Assembly: GCA_030156535.1 (NCBI GenBank)
Contig: JASGMJ010000012.1
Location: forward strand, 1-64,000
Direction: 5' to 3'
Length of the DNA: 64,000 bases
Source: Candidatus Sumerlaeota bacterium
Lineage (GTDB): Bacteria > Sumerlaeota > Sumerlaeia > SLMS01 > JAHLLQ01
Shown in pieces: positions 35,695-44,619 of the stretch. Every line of letters starts with the position of its first letter. The first letter of the stretch is position 1. The position numbers and the translations under genes were made by a program. The notes under the pieces are model-generated. The model worked only from the letters and a program-made list of their open reading frames with translations, did not search any database and had not been told where the DNA came from.

Positions 35695-36903
35695 TCAGCC
35701 CTCCGCGCCTTCCTCGCCGAACAGCGCCATGGCGAACTGATCGGGGTCGAAGTCGCGCAGGTCGGCGGCGCTTTCGCCAACGCCAATCAACGTGATCGGA
35801 ATGCGGTACTGGTCGAGGATGCTGAGAAGAATGCCGCCCTTGGCCGTGCCGTCGAGCTTCGTCAGGATCAACCCTGTCACCCGGACGCAGGCGGAGAACG
35901 TCTTCACCTGCTGGAGGGCGTTCTGGCCCGTCGTGGCGTCAAGCACGAGCAGCGTTTCGTGCGGCGCACCGGGAAGCTGTTTGGCGATCACTCGCTCGAT
36001 CTTCGCCAGCTCGTCCATCAACGTCGACTTGGTGTGCAAGCGGCCGGCGGTGTCGATGAAGACGACCTGGCTGCCGCGCTGGCGTGCCTTGGCGAGCGCG
36101 TCGTAGCACAACGCGGCAGCGTCGCTGCCGTGCGGAGCGCGGACAAAGTCGGCACCGGTGCGCGTGGCCCAGACTTCGAGTTGCTCGACGGCGGCGGCGC
36201 GGAACGTGTCCCCCGCGACGAGCATCGTGCGCAGCCCGGCGTCCGTACAGCGCTTCGCCATCTTCGCGATCGTCGTGGTCTTCCCCGCCCCATTCACGCC
36301 CACGACCATGACCACGTAGGGGCCACCGTCGGGGGGAGGCACGGGCTCGAAACCGGGGGCCGAGTTCGCGAGGATCTCGCGCACGGACTCCTTGAAGACA
36401 TCGAGCAGGTCTTCCGGCGTCAGGTCCTTGTCGCGTCCCTTCACGACGGCCTTCATGCGGGCGATGATCTTCTGGGTCGTTTCAGCGGAAACGTCGCCCT
36501 GCAGGAGCGCGGCTTCTAGTTCCTCGATGGTTTCCTCGTCGAGCTTGCCGGAGATGCCGAGGATGCTGCGGATGTTGTCGATGAGGCCGCGGCGCGTCTT
36601 GGTGAGGCGCTCGGTGAGGCGGCGCAGCCAGCCCTTCTTGATGGGGGCGAGCACGGGCTCGGGCGGTTCAGCCGTGGGCTCTTCAACGGCTGGCTCTTCG
36701 GCAGGCGCGTCTTCGGCCTGCTTGTCCTTCCGGCCAAACAAGCGCCCGAAGACGCCGGACTTTTTCTCCTCCGGCGGCTCGGCTTCGGCGACGGGCTCGG
36801 CGGGGAGTTCCTCGGTTTCTACGGGTTCGGGGGGCGCATCGGTTTCCGTCACCGTGAACAGACGGCTGAAGAATCCTGGTTTGCGGCGTTTTTGTTCGTC
36901 CAT
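35695..36903 (-). CDS. ftsY: signal recognition particle receptor FtsY
   Basis: SRP-receptor GTPase that docks ribosome-nascent chain-SRP complexes at the membrane. The 402-residue protein has an acidic, Pro/Glu-rich A domain (about residues 15-90, with two GVFGRLFGRK-type membrane-binding basic patches), the helical N domain and the G domain: GVNGAGKTTT (G1), DTFRAAA, DTAGRLHT (G3), TKLDGTAKGG (G4) and GVGE. The start is the ATG at 36903; 12 additional upstream codons are possible but not family-like. Upstream deoA is on the same strand, 114 bp away. Confidence 0.96.
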   Translation of the reverse strand: MDEQKRRKPGFFSRLFTVTETDAPPEPVETEELPAEPVAEAEPPEEKKSGVFGRLFGRKDKQAEDAPAEEPAVEEPTAEPPEPVLAPIKKGWLRRLTERLTKTRRGLIDNIRSILGISGKLDEETIEELEAALLQGDVSAETTQKIIARMKAVVKGRDKDLTPEDLLDVFKESVREILANSAPGFEPVPPPDGGPYVVMVVGVNGAGKTTTIAKMAKRCTDAGLRTMLVAGDTFRAAAVEQLEVWATRTGADFVRAPHGSDAAALCYDALAKARQRGSQVVFIDTAGRLHTKSTLMDELAKIERVIAKQLPGAPHETLLVLDATTGQNALQQVKTFSACVRVTGLILTKLDGTAKGGILLSILDQYRIPITLIGVGESAADLRDFDPDQFAMALFGEEGAEG

Positions 36904-37017
36904 GTTACCTGTGGGGAGCGGATGGTTGGCGGCGGGCATGCAAAATCCCGTCGGCGAGCGTCCTTCCTTGGCGCCCCGCCCCCGGTGCCGTCAACCGGTG
37001 GAATCCCCCATGAGGGA

Positions 37018-38343
37018 TTACGCGGTCGTCGCATCAAGCCGCGCGATGACCAGTTCCAGGGGCTTCACGGGCTCCTCGCCGATGACGATGGCCTCGGCGA
37101 GCAGCTTGCGGGCTTCCTCCAGCCCCTTGCCGCCGCGATGGTGCAGCGTCACGAGGCGCTCGCCCGCCTTCACTTCCGCGCCAACCTTCAGGTGCACCTC
37201 GAGCCCCACGGCGTGGTCAATGGTGTCGCTGGAGACCACGCGCCCTCCGCCGAGCACGTTGCAGGCGACGCCGATGGCGCGCGTGTTCATCGACTGGATG
37301 ACGCCGGCGCGGGGGGCGTCGAACCCCGCGCGATCGGGTGCATCGGCCAGCAGGGCGCGATTCTCGACGATGCGGGGATCGCCCTTCTGCGCGGCAACCC
37401 ACTCCTGGAACTTCGCCATCGCCGAGCCATCATCGAGCAGACCATTGAGTTTGCCGCGTGCCTCTTCATGAGATGCCGCCAGATTGGCGTGCACGAGCAT
37501 CTCGGCGCCGAGCTCCACGGTGACGTCGCGCGTGTCGGCCGGGCCCTTGCCTTCGAGCACGTCGAGGACCTCGTGGATTTCGAGGGCGTTGCCCACCGTC
37601 GTGCCGAGCGGCTGGTTCATCTGGGTGAGCAGGGCGCTGACCTTCATGCCGAGTTCGGTGCCGATGGAGACGAGTTGTCGGGCGAGCTTGAGGGCGTCCT
37701 CCTCCGACGCCATGAAGGCGCCGCTGCCGCACTTGACGTCCATGACGAGCGCCTCGGCACCGGAGGCGGCCTTCTTCGAGAGAATCGACGCACAGATCAG
37801 CGGGATCGACTCGACCGTCGCCGTGACGTCGCGCATGGCGTAGAGACGTTTGTCCGCAGGCACGAAATCGTCGGTCTGGCCGATGATCGCACAGCCGACC
37901 TTCTCCAACTGGCGGCGGAACTGCTCCTCGGTCAGGTCCCAGCGGTAGCCGGGAATGGAGTCGAGCTTGTCGAGCGTGCCGCCCGTGTGCCCGAGGGCAC
38001 GCCCCGAGACCATCGGGTCCACGGCGCCCGCCGCCGCGACGAGGGGGGCGAGCACGAGCGAGACCTTGTCGCCCACGCCGCCGGTTGAGTGCTTGTCCGT
38101 CTTGATGCCGGGGACGGAGGAAAGATCGTAGATCCGCCCCGACTTCATCATGATGCGGGTGAGCGTCGCGGCCTCGGAGGGCTCCATGCCGCGAAAGAAG
38201 ACAGCCATCAGGAACGCGGAAATCTGGTAGGCTTCGACACTGCCGGAGAGGAAACCCGTGATGAGATGGCGGATTTCGTCTTCGGCGAGCACACCGCCTT
38301 CGCGCTTTTTGCGGATCAATTCGGGAACGTTCATGAGCCTCAT
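37018..38343 (-). CDS. deoA: pyrimidine-nucleoside / thymidine phosphorylase
   Basis: A 441-residue enzyme cleaving (deoxy)pyrimidine nucleosides with phosphate. It has the N-terminal helical domain (MRLMNVPELIRKKREGG), the family signature region SGRALGHTGGTLDKLDSIPG, the phosphate-binding DKHSTGGVGDKVS and DVKCGSGAFM. The start MRLMNV fits the conserved N-terminus of the family; an internal Met three codons on is also possible. Free thymine or uracil from this reaction is the substrate of the pyrimidine catabolic operon 1.4 kb away on the other strand, a plausible functional link. Confidence 0.93.
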   Translation of the reverse strand: MRLMNVPELIRKKREGGVLAEDEIRHLITGFLSGSVEAYQISAFLMAVFFRGMEPSEAATLTRIMMKSGRIYDLSSVPGIKTDKHSTGGVGDKVSLVLAPLVAAAGAVDPMVSGRALGHTGGTLDKLDSIPGYRWDLTEEQFRRQLEKVGCAIIGQTDDFVPADKRLYAMRDVTATVESIPLICASILSKKAASGAEALVMDVKCGSGAFMASEEDALKLARQLVSIGTELGMKVSALLTQMNQPLGTTVGNALEIHEVLDVLEGKGPADTRDVTVELGAEMLVHANLAASHEEARGKLNGLLDDGSAMAKFQEWVAAQKGDPRIVENRALLADAPDRAGFDAPRAGVIQSMNTRAIGVACNVLGGGRVVSSDTIDHAVGLEVHLKVGAEVKAGERLVTLHHRGGKGLEEARKLLAEAIVIGEEPVKPLELVIARLDATTA

Positions 38344-38492
38344 CCTGGACGCACGTTGCTCCTCTCGGGGAGGAAAAGGAAACCGTGTCACTTCGGGACG
38401 TGTGGAGCAAGAGGGGAAAGCCCCGAACTTCGGCGATTGCGCACGGGCAGGCTCCGGCACTCAATGGGGCATCTCCCCCGCCGGAGCCCGCA

Positions 38493-39221
38493 ATGTCCGC
38501 CGATCCACGGCAAAATCCACGCGACCCCGCCTGGCGCCCGCCGCTGGACCCCGCGCTGCCGTTTCCCCCGGCAGGCGAAGTGGGGCACCCCAATCTGAAG
38601 GAACACCTGTACGCCCATCTGCCCGCGGATGCCGTGGTGCTGGACGTTGGTTGCGGACCGGGGCCCTTTGAATACCATCGCTATCCGCCGCGCTTCATCG
38701 CCTTCGACATGTTCGAGCCCGTCTCGCGCGAGGGGCTGCGCGCGGGACACGATGAGTTCCGCCTTGGAAAGCTCGACGCGCTCCCGGCCGAGGACGCTTC
38801 GTGCGACGCCGTCGTGATGGGGTTCATACTGGAGCACGTCGAGGCGCCGGAGGTTTTTCTGCGCGAGGCCGACCGCGTGCTGCGCCCGGGCGGCTGGTGC
38901 TACGTCGCCGTGCCGCATCATCGTTCGCTGGAGGATCGCCTGTTTCGCCTGGCGACCTCTGTCGCCGGCAGCACGCGCGGTCCCCACATTCAGCGCTTCA
39001 CGTTCGAGAACTTCAAGGCGCTGGCACATGGCTGCTCGGGATTGCGGCTGGTGGCGTGGCACTTTCTCCCCGCGTCGTACCTTTGGATGACGCATCCGAA
39101 GATCGCCTTTGCACGGCGTCCGTTTCTCGCGATGCTCAGGTGCCTTGGGATGCTGGGCTTTGATTGTTTCCGCGAGGCGAACTACCAACTGCTCTTTCGC
39201 AAGGAAGCGCCCGAAGAATGA
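38493..39221 (+). CDS. class I SAM-dependent methyltransferase (Methyltransf_11)
   Basis: A 242-residue methyltransferase with motif I VLDVGCGPGPF, motif II acidic FDMFEP, a post-II segment DALPAEDASCDAVVMGFILEH and motif VLRPGGWCYVAVP. The substrate is not evident; the layout resembles small-molecule or quinone/lipid methylases. The start is the ATG at 38493 with CCGGAG nearby. The stop overlaps the DUF58 gene start (ATGA), so it heads a three-gene unit with the DUF58 and TgpA-like genes. Confidence 0.85.
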   Translation: MSADPRQNPRDPAWRPPLDPALPFPPAGEVGHPNLKEHLYAHLPADAVVLDVGCGPGPFEYHRYPPRFIAFDMFEPVSREGLRAGHDEFRLGKLDALPAEDASCDAVVMGFILEHVEAPEVFLREADRVLRPGGWCYVAVPHHRSLEDRLFRLATSVAGSTRGPHIQRFTFENFKALAHGCSGLRLVAWHFLPASYLWMTHPKIAFARRPFLAMLRCLGMLGFDCFREANYQLLFRKEAPEE

Positions 39222-40516
39222 CGGAGCCGACCCTGGCCGTGCGATTCCTCAGCCCCCGCAACCTGCTCGCGCTGATTGCGGGACTGGGGATCACGCTGGG
39301 GATCGAGTTGCGTCACCCGTGGCTGCTGGCAATGGGGACGACGGCGCTGGGGGCGTTGCTCGTTTCGCTATGGCAGGCGGCGCGCATGTTGAAGTCGCTG
39401 CGTGTGAAGCGCCGCCATCCGTCGCGCTCGTTCGAGGGCGAACAGGTGCCGCTGACGCTCGAAATCGAGAACGACGGTTCGGTGCCGTGCTCGCTGATTC
39501 TGGTGGAGGACCACTTTCCCCCCGGCGACGTCTGGCGAATCCGCCACCTGATCGAGCACCCCATCGAGCGCGACGAGCGGCTGGAGATTCACTACACGGG
39601 CGAATGCAACCGTCGGCGCGGGCTCTACACGCTGGGGCCGGTGAAGTTCACGGCGCGCGACCCGCTCGGCCTGTTCAGCCGCGAACTGTCCATCGAGGAG
39701 TTCGGCCTGCTGCTCGTCTACCCCACGGCTGTGGGGCTGACGATGACGCAGGTGCTGGGCAACGGAACGCTCGCCCACGTTGGCATCGAAACAATCATCC
39801 GTCCGGGCACGAGCACCGACTTCACCGGAGTGCGTCCCTGGCACGCGGGAGACAGTCCGAACACGATTCACTGGCGCTCGACGGCTCGCGCGGGGCAGCT
39901 CGTCGTGAAGGAGTTCGAGGACGAGGTGACGACAAACGTCACGTTTTTTCTCGACCTCGGGCGCCTTGGGCTGACGGGGCTCGGCGACCAGACGAGCGTC
40001 GAGTACGCCATCAAGGCGACGGCTTCGCTCGCCCGCCGCGCCATCGAGAAAGGGCACGCGGTTTCGCTCTACGCGGTCGGCAAGGGGACGGAGTACACGC
40101 CTCCCGGCAAAGGGCAGCGCCACCTGCTGATGCTGCTCGATCATCTCGCGCTGCTCAAGTCGCAGGGCGACGTGCCGTTCCTCGGCGAGTTGCAGCTCCA
40201 GGTGCCGCGCCTCTCCCCCGGAGGCACGGTGATCGTCGTCGCCAGCGCCTCGACCCTCGATGCGGACGCGCTGCTTCCACTGGTGGCGCAAATGCGGGGA
40301 CGGCGCCTGTTGCCGATTCTTGTGCTGATCGACGACCGCGCGTTCATCAAGCTCTATCGCGAGCAGGAGACGCGGCACTATGAGGCGATGGGGCTGGAGG
40401 AACTCGCCCGGCGCCTCGCGCTCGAAGGCGCCCGCGTGCACATTGTCACCAAGGCGAAATCGCAGCAACAGGCGCTCCTGCAAGGCCTCGAACGCGAGGT
40501 GATCGCCGATGGCTGA
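39218..40516 (+). CDS. DUF58 domain membrane-anchored protein
   Basis: A 432-residue protein with two N-terminal membrane helices (about residues 15-30 and 36-54), a beta-rich domain and the DUF58 signature at GVRPWHAGDSPNTIHWRSTARAG followed by VKEFEDE. The C-terminal part is a von Willebrand A-like fold (FFLDLGRLGLTG). Such proteins usually sit in MoxR-DUF58-transglutaminase loci and are thought to assemble or fold envelope complexes. Here no MoxR ATPase is adjacent, but the next gene is a TgpA-like membrane protein overlapping by eight bases. Confidence 0.85.
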   Translation: MTEPTLAVRFLSPRNLLALIAGLGITLGIELRHPWLLAMGTTALGALLVSLWQAARMLKSLRVKRRHPSRSFEGEQVPLTLEIENDGSVPCSLILVEDHFPPGDVWRIRHLIEHPIERDERLEIHYTGECNRRRGLYTLGPVKFTARDPLGLFSRELSIEEFGLLLVYPTAVGLTMTQVLGNGTLAHVGIETIIRPGTSTDFTGVRPWHAGDSPNTIHWRSTARAGQLVVKEFEDEVTTNVTFFLDLGRLGLTGLGDQTSVEYAIKATASLARRAIEKGHAVSLYAVGKGTEYTPPGKGQRHLLMLLDHLALLKSQGDVPFLGELQLQVPRLSPGGTVIVVASASTLDADALLPLVAQMRGRRLLPILVLIDDRAFIKLYREQETRHYEAMGLEELARRLALEGARVHIVTKAKSQQQALLQGLEREVIADG

Positions 40517-41681
40517 TCTCGCGAAGACGAAGGCACGCAGGACCGTGTTCGTTCCCACCGAGGCGTGGGAGGTGATGCAACTGACCGCGACGTGGGTTCT
40601 GTGCGCGACGGCGATTGCGACGGGATTCTGGGGACGGAGCACCGATTCACTGGCAGCCGTTCTGCTCTACAGCACGATCTGCGGCGCGATGCTGATCCTG
40701 GCGCGGCTGCTGCGTATGCTGCTGGCCGACATCCTGGGGCAGTTTCACTACCGCGAGAAGTTCGCGCTCTTTCTCGTCCATCTCGGCGTCATGCTGGTGC
40801 CATGGTTTGCGGGCTTTCGCGGTTGGAACCACGCGCTCTCCGTCGTTCTCTGCCTGATGTGTTTGCAGGCGATCAACCGGCTGATGTTCGGGCGGATCTA
40901 CGCTGTTTCGCTGCTGCTGTTGCTGATGCATCTGGTGGACTTGGATGTGCCGCCGTTCCCGATCGTCGCGGCATGGATGCTGGCGTTTCTGGCGGCGATC
41001 CGTTGCGAGGCAATCCGGTTCGCGCTCGAATCGCACGGGCAATCCCACGCCCTGGGCCTGCGCGACGCCGTGCGCGAGAGTATCGTGCCGGTCGGCGTGA
41101 CGTGGCTTGCGGGCGTCGGCGTGTTCTTCGCGGCGCAGGCATCGTTTGGCGATCAACGACGGGCGTTGAGCCTGACGCCCGGCACCATGCGCGGCGCAGG
41201 CGAGCTCGGCCCCGTAACGTTCGGCTCGTTCGCGTTCGACGCGGCCCTGTTGGCCGCGCTGATCATCGCGACGCTGATAACGCTACATTGGCTCGACAGC
41301 AAACTGCGCCGCACGAAGAAGGGGCTGAGCGAAGAGGAGGAGGAACTGCTGGGCGGGCGGGAGGATCGCCAGCAACGCGAAGCCGCCATCGTGGAAGAGC
41401 CGCGCTACGATGAGGACGCCGGCCCGCGCGGCCGCGTGCTGCGCCGCTTCCGCCGCTTTGCGCGCGCAACAATGCGCCGCGACGGTGAAACACCCCACGA
41501 GTTCCTCGGCCGGCTGGCGGATTCGATTGGCGGGGGCGACTCCGTCCCGCCATCCGTCGTGCCCGTCATCAACCGCGCCGCGTACAGCAAGCTGCCGCTC
41601 TCAGACGACGAGGCGGGCGAGTTGATCCGCCGGCTCGATGCGCTGGAAGAGGAACTGGAGAAACCGCCACCCGAGACGTGA
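40509..41681 (+). CDS. TgpA-like membrane protein lacking the transglutaminase core
   Basis: A 390-residue protein. Six or seven hydrophobic helices fill residues 20-200, like the DUF3488 N-terminal membrane region of TgpA. One further helix (about 240-262) precedes a cytoplasmic DUF4129-like tail (RRFRRFARATMRRDGETPHEFLGRL...). In canonical TgpA a large periplasmic transglutaminase domain with Cys-His-Asp lies between these parts; here only about 35 residues separate them (LSLTPGTMRGAGELGPVTFGS). Gene order after DUF58 supports the family assignment. This looks like a natural minimal form or a deletion that stayed in frame. Confidence 0.7.
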   Translation: MADLAKTKARRTVFVPTEAWEVMQLTATWVLCATAIATGFWGRSTDSLAAVLLYSTICGAMLILARLLRMLLADILGQFHYREKFALFLVHLGVMLVPWFAGFRGWNHALSVVLCLMCLQAINRLMFGRIYAVSLLLLLMHLVDLDVPPFPIVAAWMLAFLAAIRCEAIRFALESHGQSHALGLRDAVRESIVPVGVTWLAGVGVFFAAQASFGDQRRALSLTPGTMRGAGELGPVTFGSFAFDAALLAALIIATLITLHWLDSKLRRTKKGLSEEEEELLGGREDRQQREAAIVEEPRYDEDAGPRGRVLRRFRRFARATMRRDGETPHEFLGRLADSIGGGDSVPPSVVPVINRAAYSKLPLSDDEAGELIRRLDALEEELEKPPPET

Positions 41682-41720
41682 CGTGAACGGCGTGAGTTCT
41701 GTCGTGGTGGCAGAAAAAAT

Positions 41721-42126
41721 CCGGCGCGGGGAAGCCTGTAAGCCGAATCCTGTGCCGCCCCGCAAGGAGGCGGTTGCGGTCATTCCTCTGGGACCTTCGT
41801 CACCGAAGGCCTCAAGCAGCCTACCCGAGAGTACCGCACGCGCCGAGGCACGCGCTTCGAGCCGGACCAGCTCTGCTCTCCTATTTGGCCTTGCTCCGGG
41901 TGGGGTTTAGCCGGCCGCCCCGTTGCCGGGACGCCGGTGCGCTCTTACCGCACCATTTCACCCTTGCCTGTGCACGTCCGAAGACGGCCATCGGCGGTGT
42001 CGTTTCTGTGCCACTTTCCGTCGGGTTTCCCCGCCTTGCCGTTAGCAAGCACCCTGTCCTGTGGAGTTCGGACTTTCCTCCGGAGGGAACAAGCCCCCCG
42101 GCGACCGCACGGCTTCCCCGCGCCGG
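41721..42126 (-). ncRNA. rnpB: RNase P RNA, bacterial type A
   Basis: The RNA subunit of ribonuclease P, which trims tRNA 5' leaders. On the minus strand the 5' portion contains the conserved GAGGAAAGUCCG (42080-42069), the core GGUAAGAGC (around 41950), AGAGGAAUGACCGC (41789-41776) and the 3' ACAGGAUUCGGCUUA. P1 is exceptionally clear: CCGGCGCGGGGAAGCC and GGCUUCCCCGCGCCGG (42126-42111 with 41736-41721) pair perfectly over 16 bp, immediately followed by AUUUUUU, so the terminal helix doubles as the terminator. About 406 nt, normal for type A. It lies between convergent TgpA-like and glnS genes. Confidence 0.96.
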
Positions 42127-42254
42127 AAGCACCGACTGTCGCCACGCAACCCGCCCCGGCAATGGAAAAGAAGCGGGACAGGCCACGCGCCAGAAAGTTC
42201 TCAAAGGGCACGGCGTTTTCAGACATCCGAGATCAAGGCGTGCGCCTGTCCTGC

Positions 42255-43943
42255 TCAGGCCTTGTTCGCAATCTTGGCCCAAGTATCGCGCAGGCTCACG
42301 GTGCGATTGAAGACGAGGGCGTCGGGCCGGGAATCACGCGAGTCGGCGACGAAGTAGCCCACGCGCTCGAACTGCACGGTGGTGTCGGGCGATGCCTCGG
42401 CAAGCGCGGGCTCGACCATGGCGCCGGGCACGACTTCGAGGCTCTCGGGGTTCAGATTGTCGAGCCAGGTGCCACCCTCGGGCGCGATGCCCGGTTCGGG
42501 AGTCGCGAAGAGGCGGTCGTAGAGGCGGACTTCGGCGCGCAGGGCCTGCCTGGCCGAAACCCACTGGATCGTACCCTTGACCTTGCGGCCGTCGGGCGCG
42601 TTGCCGCCCTTCGTTTCCGGGTCGTAGGTGCAGCGCAACTCGACGACTTCGCCCGCGTCGTTCTTCACGACATCCTTGCAGGTGATGAAGTAGCCCCAGC
42701 GCAGACGCACTTCGCGGCCGGGCCCGAGACGGAAGAACTTCTTGGGCGGGTTCTCCATGAAGTCGGCGGCGTCGATGTAGAGTTCGCGCGAGAAAGGAAC
42801 CTTGCGCGAACCCGCCGAGGGGTCCTCGGGGTTGTTGACCGCATCGAGTTCCTCGACCTGGTCTTCGGGGTAATTCTCGATGACGACTTTCAGCGGACGC
42901 AGCACGGCCATGTAGCGCGGCGCCGTGCGGTTGAGCACTTCGCGGATGCAGTGTTCGAGAAGCTGGATCTCGACCATGCTGTTGGTTTTGGCCACGCCGA
43001 CGCGCTCGCACAGCAGGCGGATGGCTTCGGCGGGAATGCCGCGCCGTCTCATGCCGCGCAGCGTTGGCATCCGCGGATCGTCCCATCCGGTGACATAGCC
43101 CTGCTCGACGAGTTCGCGCAGGCGGCGCTTGCTCTGGATGAGGTAGGTCATCTCCAGGCGCGCGAATTCGTACTGGCGCGAGGGGAAGATGCCGAGGTTC
43201 TCGATGAACCAGTCGTAGAGCGGCCGGTGGTCCGAGAACTCAAGCGTGCAGACCGAGTGCGTGATCTTCTCGATGGCGTCCGACTGGCCGTGGGCGAAGT
43301 CGTACATCGGATAGATGCACCACTTGTCGCCGGTGCGGTGGTGCGGTGCCTTGAGAACGCGATAGAGGATGGGGTCGCGCATGTTCAGGTTGGGCGAGGC
43401 CATGTCGATGCGGGCGCGGAGGACCTTCTCGCCGGTGCCGAACTCGCCCGCGCGCATCCGTTCAAAGAGATCGAGGCTTTCCTCAATGGGACGGTTGCGG
43501 TGGGGGCTTTCCTTGCCGGGCTCGGTCAGCGTGCCGCGATACGCGCGCACCGCGTCGGCGTCGAGATCATCGACGTAGGCCTTGCCGTCCTTGATGAGCT
43601 GGACGGCGAAGGCGTAAAGCTGCTCGAAGTAGTCGGAGGCGTAGTAGAGGTGCTCGCCCCAATCGAAGCCGAGCCAGCGGATGTCGTCGGTGATGGCATC
43701 GACGAATTCCTGCTCTTCCTTCGTCGGGTTCGTGTCGTCGAACCGCAGATGGCATTCGCCGCCGAATTCGCGGGCGATGCCGAAGTTCAGGCAGATGGAC
43801 TTGGCGTGGCCGAGATGCAGGTAGCCATTGGGCTCGGGCGGAAAGCGGGTGACCACGGAGTCAATCCTGCCGGAGGCGAGGTCCTCCGCCACAATGGTGC
43901 GAATGAAATCGCGGGCTTCTCTGGGAGAATCGGCCGTCGTCAT
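42255..43943 (-). CDS. glnS: glutaminyl-tRNA synthetase
   Basis: A 562-residue class I synthetase charging tRNA-Gln directly. It has the HIGH motif region [22 protein letters not shown], the GlnRS signature YDFAHG..DAIE and [18 protein letters not shown]. The KMSKS equivalent reads LIQSKRRL, where many GlnRS have VMSKRKL, so the loop deviates at two positions but keeps the SK pair. The two C-terminal beta barrels (GTIQWVSA region) are present. Its presence means Gln-tRNA need not be made by amidation. Divergent from the dinB-like gene. Confidence 0.95.
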   Translation of the reverse strand: MTTADSPREARDFIRTIVAEDLASGRIDSVVTRFPPEPNGYLHLGHAKSICLNFGIAREFGGECHLRFDDTNPTKEEQEFVDAITDDIRWLGFDWGEHLYYASDYFEQLYAFAVQLIKDGKAYVDDLDADAVRAYRGTLTEPGKESPHRNRPIEESLDLFERMRAGEFGTGEKVLRARIDMASPNLNMRDPILYRVLKAPHHRTGDKWCIYPMYDFAHGQSDAIEKITHSVCTLEFSDHRPLYDWFIENLGIFPSRQYEFARLEMTYLIQSKRRLRELVEQGYVTGWDDPRMPTLRGMRRRGIPAEAIRLLCERVGVAKTNSMVEIQLLEHCIREVLNRTAPRYMAVLRPLKVVIENYPEDQVEELDAVNNPEDPSAGSRKVPFSRELYIDAADFMENPPKKFFRLGPGREVRLRWGYFITCKDVVKNDAGEVVELRCTYDPETKGGNAPDGRKVKGTIQWVSARQALRAEVRLYDRLFATPEPGIAPEGGTWLDNLNPESLEVVPGAMVEPALAEASPDTTVQFERVGYFVADSRDSRPDALVFNRTVSLRDTWAKIANKA

Positions 43944-44135
43944 ACCGCCGCTGTCCTTATGGGGAACTTGGCCGGATTCCCGGCCAGCTTCAATGGCGTG
44001 TCATCGTGGTGCGGGGCGGGGCAAAGCCAACCCAATTCTTGTCCGTACCCGCCCGATCCCAGCAAACGATTGCGCGGAAGAGGGGATTGCGCCACCGTGC
44101 GCCACACGAAAATTCACCCGCCGGAGCTCACTTCC

Positions 44136-44612
44136 ATGTCCCTCTCGTTCGAGTCCCTCTTTCGCTACGATCACTGGGCCAACACCGAGTGCCTGGAGTC
44201 GCTTCGGGCGCTGGGCACTCCCCCTGCCCGGGCCGTTGCGCTGTTCGCCCACATGGCCGGAACCAAGCAAAACCTCCTGGCGCGGGCCAAGGGCGAGACG
44301 CCCCCCTGTCCGCACTTCCCCGAATGGGGCATTGACGAGTCCGCCAACGTCATCGACGAGGCCGACAAGCAATGGAAGGCGTATCTGCTGTCTCTGGATG
44401 CCGGGGCTCTGGCCAGCGAGGTTGAGTTCGACAGCGCCGCGATGGGCGGCCGCCAACGGATCGGGCGCGAAGTCCTGATCCAGACGGCGCTGCTGCACGG
44501 AGCCTACCATCGCGGCCAGATTGCGGCATTGGTCCGTGAGGCGGGGGGAAAGCCCCCCACCACGGACCTGATCATCGCTCCGGAGATCGGAGCGCAACGC
44601 GTCAGCGACTGA
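44136..44612 (+). CDS. DinB-family four-helix protein
   Basis: A 158-residue DinB/YfiT-like protein, a metal-binding four-helix bundle often used as a thiol-dependent transferase with bacillithiol or mycothiol. The three conserved histidines are seen in FRYDHWAN, in the helix FAHMAGTKQNLL and in LHGAYHRGQIAAL. The ATG at 44136 has CCGGAG 11 bases upstream; the longer frame starting upstream is antisense to glnS. The occurrence of a BshB1-like deacetylase 8 kb away makes a thiol-linked role conceivable. Confidence 0.8.
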   Translation: MSLSFESLFRYDHWANTECLESLRALGTPPARAVALFAHMAGTKQNLLARAKGETPPCPHFPEWGIDESANVIDEADKQWKAYLLSLDAGALASEVEFDSAAMGGRQRIGREVLIQTALLHGAYHRGQIAALVREAGGKPPTTDLIIAPEIGAQRVSD

Positions 44613-44619
44613 GCCGCAC

